Notes: generated by a model from the sequence alone, not told the origin. A DNA stretch of 64,000 nt from Candidatus Rokuibacteriota bacterium (GCA_003220495.1 QHSP01000038.1:1-64000); one strand, 5' to 3'. Shown: positions 32,345 through 42,283, numbered from the stretch's first letter. Made by a program: numbers and translations.

Positions 32345-34884
32345 GCCTGGCGTTCGCGCTCCGCATGGCGTGGCGCGAGACCCGCGGCGCCGCCCGCCAC
32401 TTCGCCGTGCTCTTCGGCTGCGTCGCCCTCGGCGTCGCCGCGCTGGTCTCGGTCGGCACCTTCGCCGCGAACCTCGATCGCACGCTGACCCGCGAAGCCC
32501 GCGCGCTCACGGGCGGCGACCTCGAGCTCCGCGCGGCGCAGCCCCTCGATCCCGCCGCGCGCGCCGCGGTCGACGCGCTGGTGCGCGCGGGGGCCGTCAC
32601 GACGACGGTTCGCGAGCTGGTGGCGATGACGCGCCTTCCCGCACGCGGCGCGACCCTGCTGGTGGAGCTGAAGGCGGTCGAGCGCGCCTATCCGCTGTAC
32701 GGTCGAGTGGAGACCGCGCCGCCGTCGCCGCTCGACGGACTGCTCGCGGATCGCGGCGACGCCGGCGGCGCGGTGGTCGAGGCGCCGCTGCTTCAGCGGC
32801 TCGGGATCGCGGTGGGCGATCCGCTGGTGATCGGCTCGGCGCGCTTCATCGTCACCGGGGTCCTCGTGCGAGAGCCGGATCGCCCGGTCGGTCTGGTGAC
32901 CCTCGGACCGCGTGTGATCGTCGCCGCCGACGCGCTCGAGCGGACGGGGCTCCTGCAGGTCGGCAGTCGCGTCCGCTACCGGACGCTCGCGCGCCTCCCG
33001 GCCGCAGTGACGGCGCGCGCGGCCGCCGACGACCTCGCCCGCGCGATCGGCGACCCGTCGGTCCGGATCGCGGCGTTCGACGAATCACAGCCCGGTCTTC
33101 GCCGATTCTTCTCGCAGCTCGCCACCTATCTCGGCCTCGTCGGGCTGGCGAGCCTGCTGGTCGGCGGCGTCGGCATCGCCTCGACGGTGACGACGTTTCT
33201 CCGCCGCCAGCTGGCGACGATCGCGATCCTCAAATGTCTCGGCGCCGGCTCGCGCGTGCTCCTCGCGACGTACCTGATCCAGACGCTCTCGCTGGCGCTC
33301 GTCGGGAGCCTCGTCGGCGCCGCCCTCGGCGTGGCCGCGCAGCCGCTGCTCGTGCGGGCGCTCGCCCCGTTCGCTCCCTTCGTGCTCGAGGCCCGGTGGG
33401 ACGCCGGCACTCTGGCGCGCGGGATCGCGCTCGGCCTGCTCGCCGCGCTGCTCTGCGCGCTGTGGCCGCTGCTCTCGGTCCGGGCCGTGCCTCCATCGCT
33501 GATTCTCCGGCGCGACGTCGACGAGAGCCGCTGGCGCGCACGCCGCCCGTGGGCCGCGGCCCTGCCGATCGTCAGCGGCCTGGCTGCGCTGGCGGTCTGG
33601 CAGGCCGGATCGTTCCGGCTCGGCGGCATTTTCGCCGGCGCGGCGCTGGCCGCGCTCGCCATCCTCCTCGGGCTCTCGCGAGCGCTGATGAGGCTGGCCA
33701 GGCGGGTGCCGCGCACGCGCGGGCTCGCGTGGCGTCATGGCCTCGCGGGGCTCGATCGCCCGGGCGGCCACACCGTGAGGGTCGTGGTGGCCGTCGGGCT
33801 GGGCGTCATGCTCCTCGTCGCGATCGCGCTGCTCGAGGCCAACCTGGGCCGCCAGCTCGCCTACGAGCAGAAGCGCGAGGCCCCGTCGTTCTTCTTCATC
33901 GACGTGCAGCCCGACCAGCGAGAGCCGTTCACCCATCTCGTCGGCGACGTGAGCGGCGTCGTGCCGGTGGTGACGCCGGTGGTCCGGGCGCGGCTGGCCG
34001 CGATCGACGGGACGCCCGTGACGCGCGAGCTGATCGATCGACGCAAGCGCGAGGCGCCGGAGAAGAACTGGTATCTCACGCGCGAGTACATGCTGACGTG
34101 GGCGGCGGCGCCGCCGCCCGCGAACGCGATCACGCGCGGGCGCTGGTGGACCGCCGACGAGGCCTCGGCGCGCCCGCGCGTGTCGGTGGACGACGAGGCC
34201 GCCAAGTACTTCGGGGTCGGCGTCGGCGGAACGCTCACCTTCGACGTCCAGGGCGTGCTGCTCGAGGCCGAGGTGATGAACCTCCGAAAAATCGACTGGC
34301 AAAGCCTCAGCGCCAACTTCTTCATGGTGCTCTCGCCGGGCGCCCTCGACGGCGCGCCGACGATCTATCTGGCGACGGCGCGCGTGCCGCCCGATCTCGA
34401 GAGCCGCCTTCAGGATCGTGTGGTGGCGGCCTTCCCCAACGTCACCGCGATCCCGCTGCGGGGGGTCCTCGAGCGCGTGTCGGAAGTCCTCGCCCAGATC
34501 TCCTTCGCGGTGCGCTTCATGGCGCTGTTCAGCATCGCGGCGGGCCTCGTGGTCATGGCCGGCGCGCTCGCGGCCACCCGCTACCAGCGGCTGTACGAGT
34601 CGGTCATCCTCAAGACCCTCGGCGCCACGCGCTGGGCCATCGCACGGGCATTCGCCGTCGAGTACGCGTGCTTGGGCGCGGCGGCGGGTCTCGGCGGAAC
34701 GGCGCTGGCCGCGGTGCTCGCCTGGATCGTCCTGCGATTCGTGCTCGACACGCCGTGGACGCTCGAGCCCGAGACCTTGGTCCTCGGCGTGACCCTGACG
34801 ACGCTCGTCTCGCTGGCGATCGGTCTCCTCGCGACCGTCCGGCTGCTCGGACGCAAGCCCCTGTCGGTGCTCCGCCAGGAATGA
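32341..34884 (+). CDS. ybbP: FtsX-family ABC permease YbbP
   Basis: An 847-residue permease. A first membrane helix (HFAVLFGCVALGVAALVSVG) leads into a large periplasmic region, then an FtsX block (LVGLASLLVGGVGIASTVTTF...), a second central membrane group, a second periplasmic region, and a C-terminal FtsX block (FMALFSIAAGLVVMAGALAA ... LETLGATRWAIARAF-like). This ten-helix layout with two periplasmic regions is that of YbbP. GTG at 32341 overlaps ybbA (GTGA). Confidence 0.9.
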   Translation: MSLAFALRMAWRETRGAARHFAVLFGCVALGVAALVSVGTFAANLDRTLTREARALTGGDLELRAAQPLDPAARAAVDALVRAGAVTTTVRELVAMTRLPARGATLLVELKAVERAYPLYGRVETAPPSPLDGLLADRGDAGGAVVEAPLLQRLGIAVGDPLVIGSARFIVTGVLVREPDRPVGLVTLGPRVIVAADALERTGLLQVGSRVRYRTLARLPAAVTARAAADDLARAIGDPSVRIAAFDESQPGLRRFFSQLATYLGLVGLASLLVGGVGIASTVTTFLRRQLATIAILKCLGAGSRVLLATYLIQTLSLALVGSLVGAALGVAAQPLLVRALAPFAPFVLEARWDAGTLARGIALGLLAALLCALWPLLSVRAVPPSLILRRDVDESRWRARRPWAAALPIVSGLAALAVWQAGSFRLGGIFAGAALAALAILLGLSRALMRLARRVPRTRGLAWRHGLAGLDRPGGHTVRVVVAVGLGVMLLVAIALLEANLGRQLAYEQKREAPSFFFIDVQPDQREPFTHLVGDVSGVVPVVTPVVRARLAAIDGTPVTRELIDRRKREAPEKNWYLTREYMLTWAAAPPPANAITRGRWWTADEASARPRVSVDDEAAKYFGVGVGGTLTFDVQGVLLEAEVMNLRKIDWQSLSANFFMVLSPGALDGAPTIYLATARVPPDLESRLQDRVVAAFPNVTAIPLRGVLERVSEVLAQISFAVRFMALFSIAAGLVVMAGALAATRYQRLYESVILKTLGATRWAIARAFAVEYACLGAAAGLGGTALAAVLAWIVLRFVLDTPWTLEPETLVLGVTLTTLVSLAIGLLATVRLLGRKPLSVLRQE

Positions 34885-34892
34885 CCGGTGCG

Positions 34893-34977
34893 TGGTAGTC
34901 TTTCCCGCAGTGCGCGCTGGAGGCCTTCGCGGGGCCGCTAGACGAGCCGCAGGGCGGGGCCGGAGCTCCAGGCCCCG
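34893..34977 (+). promoter_or_regulatory. Possible promoter and leader hairpin before the VOC gene
   Basis: TGGTAGTCT (34893-34901) resembles an extended -10. The CGGGGCC at 34955-34961 pairs with GGCCCCG at 34971-34977 around a palindromic GGAGCTCC. The hairpin could instead end the ybbP transcript. Weak evidence. Confidence 0.3.
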
Positions 34978-35030
34978 AGGCGAGCGATCCGAACAAGCCC
35001 CGCCGGCGAGCGCGCCTCATGGAGGTGGCG

Positions 35031-35402
35031 ATGTTCAAGCCGCTCGGCATCGATCACGTCGTCTTGCGGGTTCGCGACCAGGCGCGGTCGCAACGCTTCT
35101 ACGAGGATGTGCTGGGCTGTACGCTCGCCAAGTTCAACGAGCGGATCTCGCTGATCCATCTGCGATTCGGCGACGCGCTGATCGATCTCTTGCCCGCGAC
35201 CGAGACGGGGCCGGTCGGGCCGGATCACTTTTGCCTGTCGATCCACTGCGACGATCTCAAGGCGGTCGCCGAGGGGCTGCGCCAGAAGGCCGTCGCGCTC
35301 GAGGGCGACGTGGTCCAGCGCTTCGGCGCGTGGGGCGACGGGCCGTCGCTCTATCTGCGCGACCCCGACGGCCACATGATCGAGCTCAAGCCGCGCCCTT
35401 GA
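35031..35402 (+). CDS. VOC (glyoxalase/extradiol-type) family protein
   Basis: A 123-residue single VOC module: GIDHVVLRVRDQARSQRFYE, LIDLLPATE, DHFCLSIHCDDLKAVAEGL and LYLRDPDGHMIELKPR. His in IDHVVL and the Glu in MIELK are the usual metal ligands. The ATG at 35031 has GGAGG at 35021-35025; a second ATG at 35019 lies ahead of that site. Such proteins act as glyoxalases, dioxygenases or resistance proteins; the role here is open. Confidence 0.85.
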   Translation: MFKPLGIDHVVLRVRDQARSQRFYEDVLGCTLAKFNERISLIHLRFGDALIDLLPATETGPVGPDHFCLSIHCDDLKAVAEGLRQKAVALEGDVVQRFGAWGDGPSLYLRDPDGHMIELKPRP

Positions 35403-35425
35403 TCGAATCGAATCTCGCGTAAACG

Positions 35426-35479
35426 CCTCGCCCTCCCCCGGCGTCCCATCCTCGGGAAGCAGCCGACGGGAGGGTGAGG
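35426..35479. terminator. Long-armed hairpin after the VOC gene
   Basis: CCTCGCCCTCCC (35426-35437) pairs with GGGAGGGTGAGG (35468-35479), twelve pairs including one G-U, with a 30-base loop. It lies 23 bases after the VOC stop. No T-run follows. Confidence 0.4.
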
Positions 35480-35482
35480 GAC

Positions 35483-35638
35483 ATGCTGGTCGCGGTGGAA
35501 CGCCTCGTGAAGTGCGCGATCGTGCTCTATCTCGTGACGCACGGTCTCCCGGTCGCCGCCGAGATCGAGCTCCGCGACCTCGCCTTCGCGATCGGCTGGA
35601 GCCTCCTCGCCCAGCTCCGAATTTCCGGATCGTCCTAG
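35483..35638 (+). CDS. Possible 51-residue hydrophobic protein
   Basis: ATG at 35483 preceded by a purine-rich GGGAGGGTGAGGG. The product has one hydrophobic stretch (LVKCAIVLYLVTHGLPVAAEI) and no Cys pair or known motif. The purine-rich site is also the right arm of the hairpin at 35426-35479, and the end touches the stop of the convergent kinase gene, so this may be a chance frame. Confidence 0.3.
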   Translation: MLVAVERLVKCAIVLYLVTHGLPVAAEIELRDLAFAIGWSLLAQLRISGSS

Positions 35639-38600
35639 GCCAGGAGGTCTCCCACCATTCGCGTGAGCCGATCGGGCGTAAACGGCTTCTGCAGGAGAAC
35701 CGTCCCTGGATCCAGCACGCCATGGTGGACGATCGCGTCGTCCGTGTAGCCCGACATGTACAGGATCTTTAGACCCGGCCGGCTTTGAACGAGACGATCC
35801 GCAAGATCGCGCCCGCTCATCTCCGGCATGACGACGTCGGTCAGGAGCAGGTGAATCGGCCCGGCGTGGCGCCGCGCGATCTCGAGTGCCGCGCTCGGGC
35901 TGCCCGCCGATAGGACCGAGTAGCCGGCGATCCCGAGGACCTCGGTGGCCAGCTCGCGCAGCTCGCTCTCGTCCTCGACGACGAGCACGGTTCCTGATCC
36001 CACGGCGGCCGGCGCGTCGGCCGCGGGCGCGACGTCGGGCGCCGGCGCGACCCGAGCGAGATAAATTCTGACGACCGTGCCCGTGCAGGCGACGCTCTCG
36101 ATCCGGATGTAGCCGCCATGCTGCTTGACGATTCCGTACACGGTTGCCAGCCCGAGGCCGGTGCCCTTGCCGACGCCCTTGGTCGTGAAGAACGGCTCGA
36201 ACAGGTGCGCCTGAACCTCCGGGCTCATGCCGATTCCGGTGTCGCGCACGCTGAGCATCGAGTGGGGCCCGGCGCTGGCGCCGGGATGCGTCTCGACGAA
36301 GGCGTCGTCGAGGTCGACGTTGCTGGTCTCGATCGTGAGCCGTCCGCCTTGCGGCATCGCGTCGCGGGCGTTCACCGCGAGGTTGAGGATGATCTGCTCG
36401 ATTTGCGCCGGGTCGGCCTTCACGCGGCCGAGGGTCGGATCGAGCAAGCTGTCCAGCTCGATCGTCTCGCCGATCAGCGGCCGGAGCATCTGGGCCATGC
36501 CGGCGACGACACCGTTCAGGTCGAGCACGCGCGGCTGGAGCATCTGCTTGCGGCTGAACGCGAGGAGCTGCTGGGTCAGTGACGCCGCGCGGTCGGCCGT
36601 CTTCCTGACCAGCTCGACGTCGCGCCGGTGCGGGTCATCGGCCGTCAGGCGTAGCAACAGGAGCTCCGTCCGGCCGGTGATGACCGTCAGGAGATTGTTG
36701 AAGTCGTGCGCGACGCCACCGGCGAGCTGGCCCACGGCTTCCATCTTCTGGACCTGGCGGAGCTGGGCCTCGCTCTGCCGGAGCGCCTGTTCGGCGCGCT
36801 TGCGCTCGGTGATGTCCAGCACGGTCGACTGGACGGCCGGCTCACCCTCCCAGAGGATCTCGGCGACCTGGATGTCGACCCAGATGCGCGAGCCGTCGCG
36901 GCGGATGGCCTGGAGCTCGTACTGCGAGGGGACGGCCTCGCCGCGGAGCCGCGCCGCGCGGTCGCTCTCGAGGCGCGACACCTCGTGCGGCGCGAGCCAG
37001 CGCCGCGTGTCGACGCCGGCGAGCTCGCCCGTGCTGTCGTAGCCGAGCATCCGTGCGAACGCCGGGTTGACGAACAAGGTGACCCAGTCGCGGTGGATGT
37101 GGATGCCCTGGATCGAGCTCTCGACCAGGGTGCGATAGCGGCGCTCGCTCTCGCGCTCGCTCGCGAAGAGCTGGGCGTTCCGGATCGCGACGGCGGCCTC
37201 GTCGGCGAGCCGCATCAGGGTGGCCTCGTCGTGGTCGCTGAACGGGCGACGGGTGCGGTTCGCCACGTAGAGGAGCCCGACCACGCGCCCCTCGCTCTTG
37301 ATCGGCACCACCATCGCGCTCACGCTGCCGTCCGTCACGGTGGCGGCGAGATACTCCTTGCCGACGGCCGGATCGTTCGTGTAGTCGTCGGTCCGGAGCG
37401 GGCGTCCGCTGAGCAGCGCCTGGCCGCCGAAGCCCTTGCCCGGCTCGATGCTGAACGCGCGGTCCGACGTGTACCGCGAGCCGACGCGGTGGCGGACGGT
37501 GACGGCCTCGGACTCGCCTTCGCGGAAGCCGATCATCGCCAGGTCGCTGCCGACCAGCTCCTTGGCACTGTCGGTGATCCGACGGAGCACCGTGTCGAGA
37601 TCGAGCGACGAGGTGATCGCCTGCGCGACCCCCGCGAACACCTCGGACTCACGGCGCCGGCGCTCGCTCTCCTCGTACAGCCGCGAGTTCTCCAGCGCGA
37701 GCGCGGCCTGGTGGGCGAACGCCTGCATGAGCTCCACCTGGCGAACGGAAAACGGCCCCACGTCGTCGCGGTAGGTGACGAGCGCGCCGAGCACCCGCTC
37801 GCCGACGAGGAGGGGCACCGAGAGCACGGCCCGGTAGCCCTCGGCTTCGACGGCGGCGCGCGTCGACGGCGTGAGGTCGAACGCCGGATCGTTGAGCAAG
37901 TCGGCGGACCACACCGGGCGGCGCTCGGCGATCGCGGTGGGCGTGGTGCCGTCGTGCGGGTGCAGCGGGCGCATGGCCGGGAACGACCGACTCATGCCCC
38001 GGCTGGCCACGAAGAGCGTCGCGGTACTCGGCCGCTCCGCGTTCACCAGCGCGACCGCGGAACGCTGGGTGCCGAGCAGCGCGCAGGCGCGGTCGACGAC
38101 CAGTGACAGGATCTTCTGCAGGTCCAGCGACGACGCGATCGCGCCGCCGAGCTCGGTGAGCGCCTCGGCCTCCTGGCGGCGCGCGGCGTTGTCGGCGAAC
38201 AGGCGCGCATTGTGGATCGCCACGGCGGCGTGGTCGGCGAGGCGGAGCAGGATCTGCTCGTCGCGGTCGGTCAGGACGCGATCGTCGCGGTTGGCGACCG
38301 AGAGAAAGCCCTCGACGTGCTCCTCGATCTTGATCGGCACCGCCATGTAGGCCCGCATGCCTTCTTCGCGAGCCGCCGCCCTGAACTGCGGGCCGATCCT
38401 CGGGTCCTCGAGATAGCAGTCCGTGCGGAAGGGCAGGCCTGTCGCGAGAACCTGTCCGCCTGCGCCCTGGCCTGGCGCGATGCGGAACGAGGGGTAGCCC
38501 TCGTAGCGCGTCCCGGGCCACTGGCGGAAGACGACGGCATCGATCCCGGGATCGCGGAGCGCGATGGTGGCCATGTCGCTCCGACAGATCTCACGAGCCC

Positions 38601-39291
38601 CCTCGGCGATACGCTCGAGCACCGTCGTGAGGTCGAGGGAGGTGTTGACGGTTCGGACCACGTCCGCGAGGAGCTCGGCCTCGCGCTGGCGCCGCCCCGC
38701 TTCTTCGTAGAGGCGTGCGTTCTCGATGGCGATGGCCGCCTGGTCGGCCAGGAGCCCGGCGAGATTCTTTTCCTCGGACGTGAACTCGCCACGGCGGCCG
38801 AACCCGACGATCAGCGCGCCGACCGCGCGATCGTGATGGATCAACGGCAGCGCGATGCAGGCGTGGAGATTGCCCATCTCGGCGAGCGCGCGGTGGCGCC
38901 AGCGTGGATCCTGCTGGACGTCCTGGAGATACTCCGCCCGGCGCGAGGTGAGCACCGAGCCAGCGATGCTGTGGCCCCGCGGAACCGGCACGGTGGGCAC
39001 CGTCCGGCCCGCGAGCTTCGGCCCCGCCCAGAAGCTGCCGCCCTCGCGCAGAGTTTCCGCGCCGTGATCCACCCAGACGTAGGCCATCGTCGCTTTCAAG
39101 AGGATGGTTGCGGCTTCGGCGATGCCGCGGAAGGCCGCGGCGCTGTCGGTCGCCGACGTCATCAGGCGCGTGAGCCGGCTGAGAGCGGTCAGGCGCTCGG
39201 CCCGCTCGTCCGCTTGTCGAATGGCCCGGCCGTGGGGATCGGGCGCCGTCCGCGCCCGCCGGGCGGGGTTGGGACGTTGCCGCTTACTCAA
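35635..39291 (-). CDS. Multi-GAF/PAS hybrid histidine kinase
   Basis: A 1218-residue soluble sensor kinase. TTG at 39289-39291 overlaps the ATP-grasp stop by 8 bases; longer starts would run through that gene in another frame. Order: four GAF domains (roughly 60-200, 230-370, 395-540, 565-710; for example [15 protein letters not shown]), a PAS domain ([18 protein letters not shown]..., 720-840), HisKA with [15 protein letters not shown] (His862), HATPase ([25 protein letters not shown]) and a C-terminal receiver with [12 protein letters not shown] (Asp1152) and LLQKPF. There are no membrane segments. The input is probably small molecules or redox state. It ends a run that starts with the radical SAM gene. 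Confidence 0.9.
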   Translation of the reverse strand: MSKRQRPNPARRARTAPDPHGRAIRQADERAERLTALSRLTRLMTSATDSAAAFRGIAEAATILLKATMAYVWVDHGAETLREGGSFWAGPKLAGRTVPTVPVPRGHSIAGSVLTSRRAEYLQDVQQDPRWRHRALAEMGNLHACIALPLIHHDRAVGALIVGFGRRGEFTSEEKNLAGLLADQAAIAIENARLYEEAGRRQREAELLADVVRTVNTSLDLTTVLERIAEGAREICRSDMATIALRDPGIDAVVFRQWPGTRYEGYPSFRIAPGQGAGGQVLATGLPFRTDCYLEDPRIGPQFRAAAREEGMRAYMAVPIKIEEHVEGFLSVANRDDRVLTDRDEQILLRLADHAAVAIHNARLFADNAARRQEAEALTELGGAIASSLDLQKILSLVVDRACALLGTQRSAVALVNAERPSTATLFVASRGMSRSFPAMRPLHPHDGTTPTAIAERRPVWSADLLNDPAFDLTPSTRAAVEAEGYRAVLSVPLLVGERVLGALVTYRDDVGPFSVRQVELMQAFAHQAALALENSRLYEESERRRRESEVFAGVAQAITSSLDLDTVLRRITDSAKELVGSDLAMIGFREGESEAVTVRHRVGSRYTSDRAFSIEPGKGFGGQALLSGRPLRTDDYTNDPAVGKEYLAATVTDGSVSAMVVPIKSEGRVVGLLYVANRTRRPFSDHDEATLMRLADEAAVAIRNAQLFASERESERRYRTLVESSIQGIHIHRDWVTLFVNPAFARMLGYDSTGELAGVDTRRWLAPHEVSRLESDRAARLRGEAVPSQYELQAIRRDGSRIWVDIQVAEILWEGEPAVQSTVLDITERKRAEQALRQSEAQLRQVQKMEAVGQLAGGVAHDFNNLLTVITGRTELLLLRLTADDPHRRDVELVRKTADRAASLTQQLLAFSRKQMLQPRVLDLNGVVAGMAQMLRPLIGETIELDSLLDPTLGRVKADPAQIEQIILNLAVNARDAMPQGGRLTIETSNVDLDDAFVETHPGASAGPHSMLSVRDTGIGMSPEVQAHLFEPFFTTKGVGKGTGLGLATVYGIVKQHGGYIRIESVACTGTVVRIYLARVAPAPDVAPAADAPAAVGSGTVLVVEDESELRELATEVLGIAGYSVLSAGSPSAALEIARRHAGPIHLLLTDVVMPEMSGRDLADRLVQSRPGLKILYMSGYTDDAIVHHGVLDPGTVLLQKPFTPDRLTRMVGDLLA

Positions 39292-40525
39292 TGGCGAAGT
39301 GCAATCGGGCGTGCGCCTGGCGGAGAGCCTGCTCGACGGCGTCCGGCGTGTCGGCGCGGGCGAAGATGAACCCGAGATACTGCCAGCCCTCCGGAAGCGG
39401 CACGACCTCCTGGCCCGGGTGCATCGTGATGGCCACCTCCTCGACGCCATCGACCGCGGTGGCCTCATCGGCGCCGTGCACCGACGCGAGCCGCCCCGCA
39501 CGCGGGATCGGAATCATCATGACGCCGGCGGCGCGCCGCTCGCGCTCGAGCGATTGGAGGGGGCGGCCGAGCGCATGGCTGAGGATCAGCTCCTCGAGGC
39601 TCAGGCCGGTCCCGAACGTCAGCGTGCGCGAGCACAGGCCGCCGATCGAGCGCGCGGCGACCTCCAGCACGAATGGGCCACGCTCGTTCAGGCGCAGCTC
39701 GGCGTGGATCGGCCCCTCGGTGAGCCCGAGCGCCGAGCACGCGTCGCGGGTCACCGCGGCGATGCAGGCCTGAGCGGGCTCGGGCAGGCGCGACGGGGTC
39801 ACGTAGATCGTCTCCTCGAAGAACGGTCCGTCGAGCGGATCCGGCTTGTCGAAGATCGCCAGCACGTGGAGCGTGCCGCCGACCAGCAACCCCTCGAGCG
39901 CGACCTCGTGTCCCGCGATGAATTGCTCGACGAGCAACGCCTGGCGAGCCTCGTCCGGCAACCGCGCCTCCACATTCTCGAGGATCGCCGCGATCCGGTG
40001 AAAGGCCGCCACGAATTCTCGCGCGTCGTTGGCGCGGATCACGCCGCGGCTGGCCGAGAGCGCGAGCGGCTTGAGGACGCACGGGTAGTCGACCTCCTCG
40101 GCGCGGGCGGCGGGATCGTCGGATAGCCGCACGAGCCGGAACCGAGGCACCGGCACGCCGGCCTCGGCGAGGCAGCGCCGCATCGCGTGCTTGTCGCGCG
40201 CGATGGCGGCGGCGGGCAGGGAGTTCGACTTGAGGCCGAGGCGCTGGCTGATGGCGGCGGCGACGACCGTGGTCTGATCGTCTACGGGAACGACGGCGTG
40301 GATGGGTCGGCGCGCCGCGAACCGCGCGATCGTCTCGGCGCTCGCGCGAGGATCGGCGAAGTCGAGCGTGACGAGGGAGTCGGGTGCCAGGTGCTCGAGC
40401 GTGCTCGGTCGCTCGGAGGCGCACACGAGCTCGACGCCCAGCTTGGTGGCGGCCTCGACGAAGGCCTCGGTGCGATACGTCGTCGTCGGCAGGAGGAGCA
40501 GTAACCGATTTGCCGACGACGACAC
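39284..40525 (-). CDS. ATP-grasp domain protein
   Basis: A 413-residue ATP-grasp ligase-type protein from GTG 40525. The N-terminal pre-ATP-grasp fold has VDDQTTVVAAAISQRLGL; YPCVLKPLALSASRGVIRAND is the ATP-binding glycine-rich loop; LLVEQFIAGHEVALEGLLVGG and PFVLEVAARSIGGLCSRTL (Glu and Asn/Arg-type metal ligands) complete the site. The C-terminal part resembles BacD/carbamoyl-phosphate-synthase-like dipeptide ligases. It may join a carboxylate to an amine, but the substrate is unknown. It lies downstream of NifU-like and radical SAM genes. Confidence 0.85.
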   Translation of the reverse strand: MSSSANRLLLLLPTTTYRTEAFVEAATKLGVELVCASERPSTLEHLAPDSLVTLDFADPRASAETIARFAARRPIHAVVPVDDQTTVVAAAISQRLGLKSNSLPAAAIARDKHAMRRCLAEAGVPVPRFRLVRLSDDPAARAEEVDYPCVLKPLALSASRGVIRANDAREFVAAFHRIAAILENVEARLPDEARQALLVEQFIAGHEVALEGLLVGGTLHVLAIFDKPDPLDGPFFEETIYVTPSRLPEPAQACIAAVTRDACSALGLTEGPIHAELRLNERGPFVLEVAARSIGGLCSRTLTFGTGLSLEELILSHALGRPLQSLERERRAAGVMMIPIPRAGRLASVHGADEATAVDGVEEVAITMHPGQEVVPLPEGWQYLGFIFARADTPDAVEQALRQAHARLHFAIE

Positions 40526-40536
40526 CGGCGGCAGGC

Positions 40537-40556
40537 CCTCACGCCGAGGCGTGAGG
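40537..40556 (-). terminator. Intercistronic hairpin between NifU-like and ATP-grasp genes
   Basis: CCTCACGC (40537-40544), loop CGAG, GCGTGAGG (40549-40556), directly after the NifU-like stop. No T-run, so it may attenuate or protect the upstream mRNA rather than end it. Confidence 0.4.
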
Positions 40557-40838
40557 CTACGCTTTGCCCGGGGTGTAGTAGGGGTTGCTCCCCGCGGAGT
40601 GGTCGGTCGCGTCGAGGACTTCGGCGACTTCCGGGATCTCTTCCTTGATCAGCCGCTCGATCCCCTGCTTCAACGTCACATCCGCGGCGCCGCAGCCCTG
40701 GCAGCCGCCGCCCATCTGGAGATAGACCCGGTTATCCTGCACGTCGACGAGCTCGACGAAGCCGCCGTGGCCGGCGACGGCGGGGTTGATCATGGACTCG
40801 ATCAGCTCCTGGACCCGTGTCTTCAGATCGTCGCTCAT
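40557..40838 (-). CDS. NifU C-terminal domain (Nfu-type) iron-sulfur scaffold protein
   Basis: A 93-residue Nfu-type protein with the scaffold motif GGGCQGCGAADVTLKQGIE (Cys46 and Cys49). It carries [4Fe-4S] clusters to apoproteins. The ATG at 40836-40838 lies only 10 bases after the true stop of the selenoprotein reading of the upstream radical SAM gene, whereas the gap would be 70 bases if translation stopped at the TGA. Supplying clusters to that radical SAM enzyme is an attractive inference. Confidence 0.9.
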   Translation of the reverse strand: MSDDLKTRVQELIESMINPAVAGHGGFVELVDVQDNRVYLQMGGGCQGCGAADVTLKQGIERLIKEEIPEVAEVLDATDHSAGSNPYYTPGKA

Positions 40839-40848
40839 AACACACCTC

Positions 40849-42276
40849 TCAAATCGTTACTCTACCCGAGTTTGCGTTCAGGGCCAACTGGCCCTCGGTG
40901 GGCTCCGCTCAGCAGAACCAGGGCTCGGTCAGCCGCGGCGGCCGCGTGCGACGAGCCACCGGCGCCGAAGCCGGCCGCGGCATCACGCCGGCGCTCCGGT
41001 CCGCGAGCTCGCGGACCCGCTGGAAGGTGACGGCGGCGTCCTCGCGCCGTTCCGCGGCGCCGGCGACCAGCGACGACACCGCCGCGTGAAGCGCTTCCAT
41101 GCGCGAATCGGGGTGGGTCCAGCGGTGATAGAACTGGTCTTCGACCAGCTCACCCAGGAACGGACGCAGCGCGGCGCTTTCGAGCAGGAGCGAGCCGGGC
41201 GGTAGCAGGAGGCGGATCGAGAACTGGACGGGGTCGACCGCGTCGACGAGCCCGTTCGTCTCGACGAAGTCCAGCAGCTCACGGTAGTCGTCGAGCGTCG
41301 TCCACGGAGTGAAGGCCACCCACGTGGGGCGCAGCGTGATCCCGGCCTCCGCGGCGAGCCGCACCGCTGTCTCGATGTCGGCGCGCGTGTGACCCTTGTC
41401 GAGGTGCGCCAGGACCGTGTCGCTCAGCGACTCCGCCGCGGACACGATGAACGCGCAGCCCAGCCGCGCGAGCTCGGGCAGCCGATCCCGGTGACGCAAC
41501 AGGTGTTCGATCTTGGCCGTGAAGTCGAACGTGAGCGCCGGGAAGGCCTCGTGGAGCGCCCGCGCGACGGCCAGGGCGTGGCCGGGGCCGTTGAGGAAAT
41601 CGGGATCGCCGAAGGTGATGTGCGTGGCGCCGGCATCCACTTGCTGGCGAATATCGGCGAGCAGGACCTCGACCGGCACGACGAAGAAGCGTCCGCCGTA
41701 CACCGGAGGGATCGGGCAATGCCGGCACAGGTGCTTGCAGCCTCGGCTCGCCTCGACGTAGCCGACGAGCTCGAGCCGGTCGTTTCGCTCGAGGTGCGCG
41801 TACTTCTTCAGCGAAGGGAGAGCCGCGCGGCTCGGCGCGGGAAATTCGAGCTTCGCGAGGACGGGCGAGGGCTGGGCCGGCGTCGTCGGTCGGCTCTCGC
41901 CCTCCAGCGTCCGGACCAGATCGACCAGCGCGGCTTCGATCTCGCCGCTCATGACCGAATCGGCGGGACCGGACAGCAAGTGGCGGGCGTTGAGCGTCGC
42001 GTAGAGTCCGTAGAAGGCGATGTGGCAGGTCGGGTTCGCGTCACGCACGCGCCGCGCGACCGTCACGCCGAGGCGGAGGGCCGTGTGCATCGGCACCGAG
42101 ATCGCGACCAGCTTCGCCCGTCGAACACGCTCGGAGTCGAAGGGCTCGACCGACACGTCCATCACCGCCGGCGCGTAGCCCGCGCGCTCGAGAAACGCCG
42201 CCGGCCACGCGACGGCCAGCGGCTGATGGCCGAGCTCGTAGCACGCGACGAGCAGGACTGCGCCGGGCTCCCTCAT
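40849..42276 (-). CDS. CUAEP-tail radical SAM selenoprotein with N-terminal B12-binding-like domain
   Basis: 475 residues if the TGA at 40909-40911 is read as Sec456. The N-terminal 120 residues look like a B12-binding/Rossmann domain (VLLVACYELGHQPLAVAWPA; GYAPAVMDVSVEPF), and the radical SAM cluster is C180-x3-C184-x2-C187 (SRGCKHLCRHCPIPP), followed by THITFGDPDFLNGP. The frame reaches LTEPWFC, then TGA, then AEPTEGQLALNANSGRVTI and a true TGA stop at 40849-40851. C-Sec-A-E-P is the eponymous tail of the NCBI-named CUAEP/CCAEP-tail radical SAM (seleno)protein family. A TACACT box 7 bases before the ATG predicts a leaderless mRNA. Read without recoding, the protein would be 455 residues ending in Cys. 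The reaction is unknown. Confidence 0.85.
40866..40908 (-). promoter_or_regulatory. Candidate bacterial SECIS element
   Basis: Fourteen bases after the TGA, the minus strand has GGGCCA-GT-TGGCCC (40894 down to 40881), a perfect stem that leaves an AGUU apical loop in RNA. Flanking CCGA (40898-40895) and TCGG (40669-type position 40869-40866) can extend the helix across an internal loop. Distance, stem length and the GU in the loop agree with known bacterial SECIS hairpins, which lie inside the coding region just after UGA. Confidence 0.65.
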
Positions 42277-42283
42277 AGCCGAG

